Source: Nymphaea colorata (Eukaryota > Streptophyta > Magnoliopsida > Nymphaeales > Nymphaeaceae). Taken from it: DNA of 64,000 nt. Each line of letters opens with the position of its first letter. Position 1 is the first letter of the stretch. Of the stretch, positions 12,467-23,236 are shown piece by piece. The DNA is taken from NCBI RefSeq assembly GCF_008831285.2, contig NC_045138.2, forward strand, positions 29,171,934 to 29,235,933, given 5' to 3'. The position numbers and the translations under genes are program-made. The notes under the pieces are model-generated. The model was not told the origin of the DNA, did not search any database, and worked only from the letters and a program-made list of their open reading frames with translations.

Positions 12467-13034
12467 CACATTCATTTCCTCCAAATTTTTTGATGTGGCC
12501 ACAGAATGATGCATCTTCTAGGGTCTATGTTACAGTTACCATGTAAATTGTTCTATACTTAATACTTTTAACCAATTAAATGAGAAGCTCAAATTACAAA
12601 AAACAAAAAAAACAAAAAAACAATTACTGTTATGTTACAACAAGTTCTCAAGACATAACATAATTACGTTTTCATCTTTCATATGAAAGAGGTCAAGAGT
12701 CTGCATTACTTGTCATTTTATTCCTTCAAATTAATCCTAGCTAATCAAGACTTGGAGATCCATAATGTGGACAATGTAAAACTTTGTTAAAAGGGGATCC
12801 ATCAAGACATATGAATGTTTGACATTAGTAACATAGTGTTATTGTTTCATGAATTTATCCTACAGATCCATTAAATAGTATATTGTAGTATTCCATGAAT
12901 CTATCATATTTTTCTATGGGGATTCATGAAATAGTAACAGTTATTATTACCAAACAACCTTTTGTAGAGACTTTAAAGGGCATATTGTTAATACATAGAT
13001 CAATATGTATCAATTTTATCTCATGACTTTGGAT
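12467..13034. other. AT-rich intergenic DNA
   Basis: No gene seen. An A-rich stretch lies at 12597-12622. A possible MITE-like end (ATTACCAAACAACC) lies near 12947-12961. Confidence 0.5.
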
Positions 13035-13300
13035 GAGTGACCATCAATATTTGAAAGGAATTTTCTATAGTTCGATTAAGACTCAGTTAAGAGAAAGAAT
13101 GTTGCACTAAGGCTCAACCAGCTCAATGAATGGGACATACTGCTAGCTAGACTTGATTAGGCTTGATCAAGGTTTAAAACTGGTTATAGATGCCAATTAA
13201 TTCAGTCAATATCATTATTGACCAATCACAATCTAAATTCATTAATGCAGAGAGAACTAAATTGATTGTGAAAATAGGGTGTGACACTTTACCCAATTTC
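13035..13300. repeat. Duplicated block D, copy 1
   Basis: About 260 bp nearly identical to 30846-31115. Its place differs from the other blocks: here it follows C, whereas in unit 2 it follows the broken ATL directly. It therefore spread separately or was moved by rearrangement. No coding content recognised. Confidence 0.75.
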
Positions 13301-13923
13301 ATCCAGGCACTCCCTTAGGCTGAACCTCAAAGGAAACAGTTGGTGGAAAAAACAGCAGTGTTGTCAAAGAATACTATACTCTTTGACAAACTCTCTTTTC
13401 CCCCCTAAAGACAAACACATTCTCTCGTGTTTGTTTGATTGGTGTGCCACGGACATGCACGGGCGAGCCAAATTGCACGATACCCTGAAGAACATGTCCC
13501 TCCCAAACTTAATTATGAAACCCCAGTCAAGCAAATAAGGTTTTTGATGGGGGATGCAAATCTACCATAATGTAATGTAGTTGTTGCTCCAAGTGGAAGT
13601 GGTTCACAAGCACATTGGCAGGAATATCATCATAAATATCGTTCATAATTTATTTAATCTTCATCCGATTGTCAAAATTTTTTCGTATGCTTCGTGGGTG
13701 CCCCCATCCTTTTTAAGATGTATTTTCATGAACTGCACCAGAGCATGATAAAAAGTGATAGGGTCCCAAAGTAAAAACTGACTGAACCAGAGCTAGAAGC
13801 TATCCAATCGGGTAGATAAGGAAAGTTCATCTGAGTAAGTGACATCATCTGGCGAGTGGAAGTCTTATCAAATGCGGATATTTGATTATTTTAGCAAAAA
13901 AAGCTTCAAAGCACAATGTCACT

Positions 13924-14057
13924 TTAATGGGCCATTCAAGATAAAATATATTAAAATATGTTCAAAATAAAATATATTAAAATATGTTAAAAATAAACAT
14001 AAAACTAAAAATTAGTAACCAAAAACTAATCATATGACGCCCTGAATGGCCCATTAA
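13924..14057. mobile_element. Small palindromic-ended element (134 bp)
   Basis: Perfect 15-bp inverted ends (TTAATGGGCCATTCA on both strands) enclose about 100 bp of A-rich DNA in which ATATTAAAATATGTT is repeated. TTAA sits at both outer edges and may be the target duplication. It has the size and structure of a MITE; the superfamily is unknown. Confidence 0.5.
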
Positions 14058-14141
14058 TTCAATTTGATATATCACCAATCCGCTTTGAAGATACCAATTG
14101 AGGTTGATTAGTTGACGTAAAAAGTTCGCATTGATATTGAA

Positions 14142-14300
14142 GAGTTTGTTTGGTAAATAAAACAAGATGTTAGTCATATAAATATGGTCAAAAAATTTTA
14201 ACGTATTCATGTAATATTTTAATGTTTGATGAATTAAAAAAAGAAAAATGAATCCCATTCAAAAACAGTTACAAACTTTTTTATTTACCAAACAAAGCTC
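14142..14300. mobile_element. MITE with TTTGTTTGGTAAATAAAA ends
   Basis: The left end GAGTTTGTTTGGTAAATAAA matches the reverse complement of the right end (GAGCTTTGTTTGGTAAATAA) apart from a one-base gap. The body is 159 bp and AT-rich. The TSD is unclear. Confidence 0.6.
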
Positions 14301-14715
14301 AAATAGAACTATTGTTATTACTAACAACATCACGGCACTCAAGAGCCTAAGAATTAACTTATATCGAGATGTTTTAAAATAAAAAACTGATTTATGATAT
14401 TATATTATTAAATAGAAAAGCTCATTTCGGCCTCATTAATAAAGAAGATCAATATTAAATTGGATACATAAACCGCAATCACAATTCACACTTCTCAACC
14501 CTACTTCAATCGAAAGACAATTTTTTCTTTCTAGAAGTTTCTGCTGAATAAATGAAAGTCCAGATCCGAATCATTGCTTCCCCGCCGTTGTGATGGGCCA
14601 ATGTTTATGGATTCAGATCTAGATTTAGATCCAAATTCAGATAAAAGCGCTTTGCCTACCTACCTAGGCACGTCCGTGGCACACCAATCAAACAAACACG
14701 AGAGAATGTGTTTGT

Positions 14716-15840
14716 GATTTTGGGGCACTCACCCTCACAGATTACGGATGTCACTTGCACGCACCGGCAAGGTTTTACTTTCGCTGCTTCAACAAGCTCA
14801 ATTTGTTTGCTTCAGAATGAATTAATTGCCCTCAAATGTGTTGTTCGGCTTTTTTGTTCTTTCATCTTTAAATGTACCAATATAAACTATGGTATGCTCA
14901 TTCATTTCAGAATTCGGCAATGTTTTAATTCGGCAATATTAGCCAGAAGTTTAAAGCCTGTTGCGAGCGACAGATGAATTAATAGCTAATTGCCAAAGAG
15001 TCCTCCATTCACGCTTTATTAATAGCTAGTACAGTTATTGTAAAATTTTCAGACCTTCCCTTCCCATTAAAGGAAATCACCTGCCCCACCATCACCACTC
15101 CTTCCGATCGAGATTTTTTTTTAAAACGTAAAGCCTAAAGAAAGCGCATTTTCATCCCAACCAGAAGGCAGAAAGAAAAGCAACAATCAACTGATAATAA
15201 ACAGCTGATAACAAGGCCTCCGTCTGCCAAATTCTTTCATATACAAATCAAATCAAAACTCACAGATTGCAGACTAACAAAAGCCTTCTTTCATTTAAAA
15301 CATCTACTTTGACAATGGTAGGCTCCGAGCTATGACTCAACTGAGATTTAATAGGATAAAAAGTTTTACTGTGAAAAGAACTTGGAGAGAGCATACAAGT
15401 TAAAAATGTGATCTACCTTTCAAAGCATACACGTAACATGTACTTTTCCTTCCAATGTAAAGCATGTGGGTCTTAAAAGTAATGTAGTCATTCGTATGAT
15501 CTGAAATAAACATTATCTTCGAATCCTACTTTTTTAGAACCGATATCTCACCTACCCATGTCAATAATATTTAATATGCATTAATGGTTGGTGAGCACAA
15601 CATGATAAAAGGGTGGGCGGTCTGCCTGCCACTTTGAGATATATATGGATACTTGGGAAAATTAACCAATTGCAGTTTCTTATAGAATTTTTCTATGGGC
15701 GGATGAAAAGCTCTCCCCTCTCCCTTTTACCTTTACCTTTTCTTCCTCAGCCCCTCTCCCTCTCCCTCTCTGCCCTCTCCTTCTCCCCCCCTCTCCTCCC
15801 CCATCCGCCTTCCCCCTTCCCCAATGGAGCTTCCCTGGTT
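14716..15840. other. Region upstream of the SBE remnant
   Basis: No gene recognised. The last part (15710-15820) is a long C/T-rich tract of CTCTCCC-type reiterations just before the SBE 5' end. Such tracts are common in plant promoters and 5' leaders, and this is probably the old SBE leader or core promoter. A clear TATA box is not evident close by (TATATATGG near 15641 is the best candidate). Confidence 0.45.
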
Positions 15841-16012
15841 CACGCGCATGCCTGGAATTGTCCACGCCGTCGCCAACTTCTCATTCCCTCCCGCTTTACG
15901 GCTTCCCCTCCCGGAAGAGTTTCTTCGATTTTGTTTCTGGTTCATTTATCTTGCTTTCTTGTTTTATCTGCTGGGGTCGGCGATGGCGTGGACAATTGCA
16001 GGCATGCGCGTG
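15841..16012. repeat. 34-bp inverted repeat spanning the SBE start codon
   Basis: Positions 15841-15874 and 15979-16012 are reverse complements with two mismatches in 34 bp. The right arm contains the SBE ATG (15983-15985) and the first codons. The left arm lies 104 bp upstream in the leader. RNA from this locus could fold into a GC-rich stem over the start codon. This looks like an inverted duplication of the SBE start. Confidence 0.85.
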
Positions 16013-19000
16013 CCTCTCGGTGTGGGCGAGGGCTTCGCGTCGAGACCGGGCGGCGAGAGGAGGACGCCTTCTCTTCGTTATCTTTGCTTTCAGAAGCGCC
16101 CTGCGCGTGAGTTTCTTTCCTCTTTTAAGTAGTTGTTCAAAGTTTCAAACGTTGTGCAGTTAAATGCTTTCCATTGTAACAGCCCATCAGGTTTCTTCTA
16201 TAAGGAGGTTATCTTCCAGGAGGACTTCAACCATGAAAACTTCAGATAATGTTCTTGTTCCGGAATGCAGAGTGACATTTCAACATCTACTGAGGAGAGC
16301 CCCCAAGTTGATAATGAGGATGTCCCCCAAGTTGATACTGATGATGTACCCCAAGTTGATAGTGATGATGTCCCCCAAGTTCAAACGGAGAAAGTTCAGG
16401 TCTGTTGGAGCAATGGATCTTCATATGCTGTTTGGTATCTTTTCTATGATTCATAGATATACAAATTCAAACTAATTTTGCGATTATTTATACCAAAAAG
16501 CCAGTATTTTTTGCACTTCAAAATGGTTAAGTAAATTACAGCTGTTACTTTTTTCTTTTCTTTGTTCTCCTGGAGGCGCGTTTTTTAGAAGATGTAGTTC
16601 TGGATATATTGAAATTGTGGGGATATTTGGCTGTGCTTCGTTGCTCTCCTGTTGATTTTATTTTGGCATAATTACTCTAAAGGGAAACACTTCTCATGCA
16701 TTTGACTTACCACTACCCTTAAGTCCATACTTTTTGTGAGATATCATTAGTGGTTCTATGTCACTTCAGTGATTAAAAGCTCTACATGTACCTGGTTAAC
16801 CCATTAGAGCTTGTTATTTGTAGACCTAGACTTATTTTTGGGAGCATCTTGACCATGTTTTTTCCTCTCTTTTATAGGTAATTGAGGAAAATATGGAGCA
16901 ATCAACAAAGAACGATGCTGCTTGGAAAACTGAACGCAGGTCTATACCTCCTTGTAGTAACGGCCAGATGATCTATGAAATAGATCCACTTTTAAAAGCT
17001 CACCGAACGCATCTTGATTATAGGTAATATTCTTTACCTTATAATCTTGAAATCGAAGCTGTGTGCATTAACTTTCTGTTCTGATTTTGGATAGTAAGCA
17101 GATGCATGTCTACCCTAACCCAATTAAGGTAAGCCCTCTTAACTCTGAGGGAAAGCCTTCACTAATCCCATCATAGTGAGGGTCACCGTCCCTGTATAAA
17201 AGTTTATATGGTGATTAACGGGCCTAATTGATATGTGTCCAGGATCCGAGCCCCTTGTTCATTTTTCTCTAAGAACCCCAACCTTGCAGTGCAGTAGTAC
17301 ATTTGTATCCTTCTTGCCCACGACCATCACACTGCTCCAGCATATAATGGTTATGTCATGAAGACATACTTCATACTTGTTTCTTTATTCTCGTGTTCAC
17401 TGGTATTTGCATTTATATTCTCATCTGGCTGCTTGTTTTTTATGTAAAATATGCAAATTGCTTGAAATAATTAGGCAAATTCTATACATACACTGTTCTT
17501 CAGGAGAATCATGATTCTGATTTTCATAGCTCTTTCAAGGTGAGGATTATCCACTGTTACTAGCATGTTGGGAGAACTACATCTCCTATTACTTTTTCTT
17601 GGTATTGAGAAAATGAACGGTTTGTCATCTGTGTTTCTTTCATAAATTTTTATTTTCTTTTGTCATGCTTAGTTGCATTATGCTTGCAGGTATTCACATT
17701 ATAGGAGAATGAGGCATCTTATTGATCAAAATGAGGGGGGTTTGGATGCATTTTCTCGTGGATATGAGAAATTTGGCTAATTAATCAATATGGTGGTCTC
17801 TCCATTATAGCTAGGATTGCAAATGGGCTGGACATGGGACAGAATATATGTCAGAGGTTGGGATGAATCAAGACTTGGCAAATAGAAAAGCAACAAAACT
17901 TTAAACCAAATCTGGCCTATTTACAAGCCTAATTATGTCCTCTTATATTTCACTTCTCTCTGCCTCTCTTGCCTTTTCTTTTTTGGCTAAGAAAGATTGC
18001 AGGTGGGCATTGGAAATTCAACCGTTTCTTGCTATTTACCAGTTTGGTTGGCTCATTGTTAGTCTAAGTCAGATGAGTACTTCAGTAGGTCCCATACCGA
18101 CACGACAAAACTGGTATTTAGACACACCTACATACTTTTTGGATCGAAACTGATCCAAACCTCTTATTTTACTTGATCTTCCTTGTTTGTAACACAGTTT
18201 ACATTCTGTTTTTGTGAGTTATTTTTCTTTATATATTTTGTTTATTTAAATGTTGTTTTCATTTTTAACTTTTTGAATTATTTTGCATATATAAATATAC
18301 ACACCCTGCTGTACTCCCATGCCAACATTTTCTAAAGTTGCCGTATCTGTTCCTGTATCAGCATTTATTTTGGTTTGACCTCATTGGTAGCATTATTTGT
18401 AGTCTCTATATTCTGCTTCTAATTATGAGCATGTTGAATTTTTTATCAGGTGGCATTTATGGGAAATTATAGTGAGTACTTTGGATTTGCAACTAATGTA
18501 GATGCTGTGGTTTATTTGATGCTTGCTAATGACCTTATACATGGTCTCTTTCCTGAAGCAGTTACTGTTGGTGAAGATGTAAGGGCAGTACTTTCCAATG
18601 TTACTATGTCTTTTCCTTTCCGTATTGATTAGCTAGTTAGCATGTGAATATGTTTAGACTAGCTTGGTGCTATACCCACTTTGTCATGCATCTTCATTAA
18701 TTTGTTATGGGATTATAGCATTATACAGGTCTCTCTAGGAATTGCAATGCATCAAAAAGTGGATGTACTTGATGTATATTGTGAATCTATGAACAAGTCA
18801 TCAGACGCAATTGTTGTGCTAGCCTTTATAGCAGTAACAGGGAGGGGAAAAAATAAGTTAATATTACTGCTTAGTAATCCATTTCGTCTACTTTTTTCTA
18901 TGCTAAGGCTTCTGTCATGGATATGGTTCTTTCCTTTTTTTTTTTTCAAAATAGATATGTAGAAGACTTTATTTATCATATCTCAAAGCTTGTATTTGCT

Positions 19001-19879
19001 TACATATTTTCTTTTTGTCTCAATTTGCAGGTTAGTGGGATGCCAACATTTTGCATTCCTGTGAAGGATGGAGGGGTTGGGTTCGACTATCGCCTTCACA
19101 TGGCTATTGCAGATAAATGGATTGAGCTCCTCTTAAAGTAAGTGTTGTTGCTTTGATTTTGGTATATCTTTCATATTTATTGGCAAAACTAAGGAATATA
19201 TGGACAAATAAATTACATACAAACTAATTGTATTGATCAACTTCAAGTTGGCAATAGCCTCTTGATGCAAACTGTTAGACATTTGGATTTTTCTAGGTAT
19301 AGAGAATCTTCAATTCAATTTCGATGCCTTTCTTGCGGTTTCTGTACCTCAAGGTGAAACAAATGGGTAAAGATTGGTAGTTTGGAAGTTGGAACCCGAA
19401 GAATTGATGCCTTAGTTGTTAATAAAGTCAACTGCTGGGGTAGTAACCTATATTCACTGGTTAGATCGTGTGAAATAAAGTTCAATTATGTAATGGGCAC
19501 ACGGAATTACTTCTCTCATCAATGTAATGCTACCAGCTCTTATGTATCTTTTAATCTGCAGAGAAACTATTTATTTCCTTTTTACTTCTATTGATGAATA
19601 GGCTCCAACTTTGTAGTTCTAGTGCCGGGAGACTTGTTTCTTATTTTCATCATTTATTTGTTCTTTTCATTTAAACTTTTGTGTGGTTGATGTGGAAACT
19701 TGACATTTCATGCTACCATTTCCTGGTACAGGAAAAAGGATGAGGAGTGGTTAATGGGTGACATTGTTCACACACTTTCAAATCGAAGATGGCTGGAGAA
19801 ATGTGTTGCGGATGCAGAGAGTCACGATCAAGCACTTGGTGGTGACAAGACTACTATTGCATTTTGGTTGATGGACAAG
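15983..19879 (+). pseudogene. SBE2: Starch branching enzyme class II, gapped and frameshifted gene (copy 1)
   Basis: Remnant of a plastid 1,4-alpha-glucan branching enzyme, which makes the alpha-1,6 branches of amylopectin. Exons inferred from frame and splice sites: 15983-16106 (start MAWTIAGMRVP, transit-peptide region), 16183-16399 (acidic repeats, ending EKVQ), 16878-17023 ([14 protein letters not shown]...LDYR), 17690-17776 ([15 protein letters not shown]), 18450-18578 ([19 protein letters not shown]...GED), 19031-19137 ([20 protein letters not shown]) and 19732-19879 (GDIVHTL...ESHDQAL...FWLMDK). Between 17776 and 18450 the exons for the carbohydrate-binding module and most of the catalytic barrel are absent, and all exons after FWLMDK are absent. 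Exon 2 has a 1-bp deletion near 16260-16270 that breaks the frame; the second copy at 49137 keeps it. One extra Thr codon interrupts GDKTIAF. Not functional as a branching enzyme, though splice sites look good and a transcript is possible. Confidence 0.9.
17777..18449. other. Non-homologous DNA replacing the missing SBE core exons
   Basis: The SBE exon stops abruptly at 17776 and the next recognisable exon starts at 18450. The DNA between holds none of the intervening exons. The segment GCAAATGGGCTGGACATGGG (17819-17838) resembles a decayed hAT-type end, but no partner end or target duplication was found. Confidence 0.5.
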
Positions 19880-19894
19880 GTGTCTTTGGCTGTA

Positions 19895-20320
19895 TTTGTT
19901 TGTGTTTTTGTTTTTCACTGTGTTTTTGTGAAGCTATTGTTGAGGAAACATCCTAGTTTGGGAGTTTTATATGACGTAAGTTTGAAAATTTTTAAATTTT
20001 GTTGGAGTCTTTTATGTAAAGGGTTAAACTTAACCCTAATAATTATTTAGTCTAATAAAAACGAGCAGCCTAGGCTTGTGTTGAGGTAGGATATATATAT
20101 ATATATATATGTATATATATGAGGAAAACCAGAACATTATCCTGCATCACCACAAGCGTAGGCTGCTCGTTTTTATTAGACTAAATAATTATTAGGGTTA
20201 AATTTAACCATTACTCCAACAAAATTTAAAAATTTTCAAACTTACGTCATATAAAACTCCCAAACTAAGATGTTTCCTCAACAATAGCTTCATAAAAACA
20301 CAGTGAAAAACACAAACAAA
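19895..20320. mobile_element. Foldback element with 5-bp target duplication in an SBE intron
   Basis: Left arm 19895-20092 and right arm 20138-20320 are near-perfect reverse complements, separated by about 45 bp that is mostly (TA)n. The ends read TTTGTTTGTG inward on both strands, with a 6-bp insertion in the left arm. Identical 5-bp direct repeats CTGTA flank it at 19890-19894 and 20321-20325. It inserted 15 bp after the last SBE exon. Good arm identity suggests a recent insertion. The 5-bp duplication does not fit the TA or TWA targets of Stowaway or Tourist, so the superfamily is uncertain. Confidence 0.85.
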
Positions 20321-20524
20321 CTGTAAGAAGTGTTGTATGTTTTGTTATTTTACCAACTGCAAAATGCAGAAGCTTTAGAAGACAACTTTCACTTCAGAAC
20401 TATCTTAAGCCAAAGAAATCCATGACTGCACTAAGAGGTAGTTGCCATTTCTTCATCCATTATTGGTAATTGTAATAAAGAGAGTGCAACTAAATGGGTC
20501 TTACAAGATATCGAGTATATTCAC

Positions 20525-21376
20525 CTCTTAAACATGGAAACGTTCCGAAAGAGAGGTGCGTACAATTCACGGACACTCTCCAGATGAGGAGCACGATAAA
20601 TTTCTCTTTTTGCAGACAAAAGCTCCTCTTCCAAGGGTGAAATTCTTAATGGCTTCTGCATTATATGGAGCAAAATCACAAAAACCTACCTAGGGCCAAT
20701 CATGTTAGTAATCAAGATAAGAACATCCAACATCACATACCTTAGTATTCGAATTGCCACTACGTTTCTTCCCGGTTTGATCCTTCCCTGTAAGGAAACG
20801 GCTTATTCCTGCGAAATTACCAGTCGAACTCACTGACGTTCTCTGTGAAGGATATGAACGTTTTCTTTTAGCGGCCAAAGCAGTTGCTTCTGCTCCCAAT
20901 GTAGGCATTTTCCTTGGCACCATTAAAGGGTTCTCAGTTGGTGTTCCTACCATTTTCGCATTCACGTGGGTAGCAAGTGGTAATGCTGCCTTTTTATGTC
21001 TTCCTCTAAGCATTTCTTTTGCATTATCTGGCATCTCAAAATCTCTCTTCACACTCAGAATATTAGAGACTTCACCCTGATCACCCAAAGAAAATAATCT
21101 GCTGCTAGATTCGAAGAGACCGACGTCGCCAACGGCTTCAGCAAGTTTTGTAAAATTATCGGGTGGGGAAACTTCTAGAAAACCCATGCTGTCAAATTTT
21201 GTGCCCATCTTTTTAGGCAGAGGATTGTTGGTAATCGACAAAGAAGATGAAAGCTCGCTCAAGTAGGGAAACGTATAGAACTGAAGCTCTAGAACGAGAA
21301 ACACCATGACACCAAACACTACACTGGTCTTTCGTCTGATCCGAACTTTCTTTCTTATCCAATTTGAGATCCCCAT
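20525..21376 (-). pseudogene. Exostosin-family (GT47) glycosyltransferase, 5' half only
   Basis: Minus-strand gene fragment with two exons: 20741-21376 (ATG at 21376, 212 codons, ending at a GTATGT donor) and 20525-20655 (131 bp, encoding ELLSAKREI and LYAPLFRNVSMFKR). Residues 18-37 are a transmembrane anchor after a basic N-terminus, as in Golgi type II glycosyltransferases. The second exon has exactly the length and phase of exon 2 of the complete gene at 23237-25882, so the two are tandem paralogues with strongly diverged first exons. The two exons that carry the GT47 catalytic domain are absent: within 200 bp downstream the DNA becomes the foldback element and the SBE intron. Truncated by rearrangement; both exons are open. 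Confidence 0.85.
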
Positions 21377-23236
21377 CTTTATATACCCTCAAATTATTGG
21401 CTCTCCATTGCTTCGAAAACGAAACGAAAGCTTGTCAACAACGCCAAGTAGTTGACAACAACGAGTGTTAAGTAGTCCAAAGTTTATGCATTGCACGAAA
21501 AATCGAAATACCCACAACGAATCCAGCAAGAAAAGAATCATAGCAAGATGTTTACATCAGACCAAAAAGAAGATGATTTATGCTGTAAAACAGACACAAG
21601 AAAAATCTAGACAGCAGGTTGGCTCCTTTTTTCCAGAAATTTCGTCTTTTTTCTCATGAAAAAGTACCTGTGGCTCCCCAAAACCCTCGTCTTCTTCTTT
21701 CCACTAGATCATGTTGTAGTTTGGTTGTAATCTTACAGACGGGAAGTGCGGGGGTTTCGAGTACATTGTTCCGGCGCCTCTCGTGTCCTTCATTTACACA
21801 TAAAGCACCTAATTGTTCATAACTTTCGGAAAGCCGCCCAACTTGTCAATTATAACGTTCAGGTGCCGGTTCTTTGAGAGCATGCACCTGTCGACAAGTC
21901 TGTGCAGGAAGTAAATTGTTAAGATTGGAAACTAGCCTAGTCCGACTAACTAAGATCCGACATTTACATATATTAGTTTCGGATTACTATTGGATTTCAG
22001 GGTCAATGTTTGCAGTACGTGATTTCTAACTCCGATGGAAAATGGCACACTGAATCTGAATCAATCTGGTCACTCAATCCTATTTTCTTTACCAAATGCA
22101 ACTAATCTTATTTGGATTTGCGTCAACCGTCGGATAAAATAATCTTACTCAAATTTGACTATCATCTGTCCAGCATATTCAGATCCATCCTAGTCACCGA
22201 CAATTAGAATTCAACTAGTTTGTGTTCTAAAGTCGCCATCTATATGGTGGTATGCCAAAGACCAAAGTTATCACTTTTACGATATACCTTTCAATTTGAG
22301 TGTTAGTGTTGTGCATACCTTTCAACTTGAGTGTTAGTGTTGTGCATACTGTTATTTGCACTCCAAAAAAGTAACACGTTACTCACGAATACTTGAGTGT
22401 TAATGTTATGCATACCGTTATTTGCAGTCCAAAAAAGTAACTCACAAATACTTGAGTGTTAATGTTATGCATACCGTTATTTGCAGTACAAAAAAATAAC
22501 ACTCACGAATACTTGAGTGTTAATATTATGCATACCGTTATTTGCAGTCCAAAAAAATAACACTCACGAATTGTCTGTGCATCCCTCAGGCGGCCAGATA
22601 TGCTAAACCTAAATATGTGTTCATCAATGAAGTGATTGTTCTATCATTTTATATATGTAGCCTGCACTCCAACACAGTTACATGTATTTATTTACTAAAA
22701 TAGGAAGACTAGTTAATTAGGGAATTTATGACTCAAAGTAGTAAATTTACGGCCCGCTTCTTGCTCAGAGAATGAAGCCAAAGATTCAATGCCTCGAGTT
22801 AGGTAAAGTTTGATTTTGTCATCTTTTCGTTTCTAATAGGAAACATCCCTCGAAATCTTCCCGAAAACAGAAGAAATAAAACCATTCGAAATTTCCCCGA
22901 TCTCCAGACATACACTCGGCTTCAGTTTGCGCAAGAAGTGGTGCCCAGTCTAGCACTTCACCGACCCCTTTGGCTCTCGATGTTTTTATTTTCAATCTCC
23001 TTTTTTGTTATTCAAGTTCGGCCGATCTCATTCATCGTGCAAATAAAGCATGAAGTTTACTCTCTGAAATATACAGGAAAACAACAAGATATATACAATC
23101 TAGAAAAAGGAAGCGATGCAAATAGATTCAATGAGACTGAACATGGCACGGTCTTTGCTGACTGACTTCTTAGCATGCAAGCATAACGCAGGTCCTTTTG
23201 AGGCTCCCATCTTCCAATGTCAAAGCTCTGAAACTT
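21377..23236. other. Intergenic DNA between the two exostosin genes
   Basis: Holds the presumed promoter of the truncated exostosin gene near 21380-21600, a tandem repeat at 22289-22570, and the 3' flank of the complete gene. No other gene recognised. Confidence 0.6.
22289..22570. repeat. Tandem repeat, unit about 60 bp, four full copies
   Basis: Units begin CTTGAGTGTTAATGTTATGC and continue through CCGTTATTTGCAGTCC, an A-run, and ACTCACGAATA. Full copies start near 22324, 22391, 22450 and 22512, with a partial copy from 22294. Unit lengths vary through small indels around the A-run. Confidence 0.88.

Larger units (their letters stand above)
13411..14715. repeat. 47-bp inverted repeats bounding 1.3 kb
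   Basis: The stretch 13411-13457 is present in reverse complement at 14669-14715 with one mismatch. It includes the self-complementary core around ATTCTCTCGTGTTTG and the motif GGTGTGCCACGGAC. The arms may be terminal repeats of a non-autonomous DNA element or the result of an inversion. No target duplication was found at the outer edges, so the type is open. Confidence 0.6.

Noticed and set aside
15613-16110. 165-codon frame over the SBE leader
   Set aside because: It reads the C/T tract as Ser/Pro/Leu in a frame different from the SBE start; no support as a protein.
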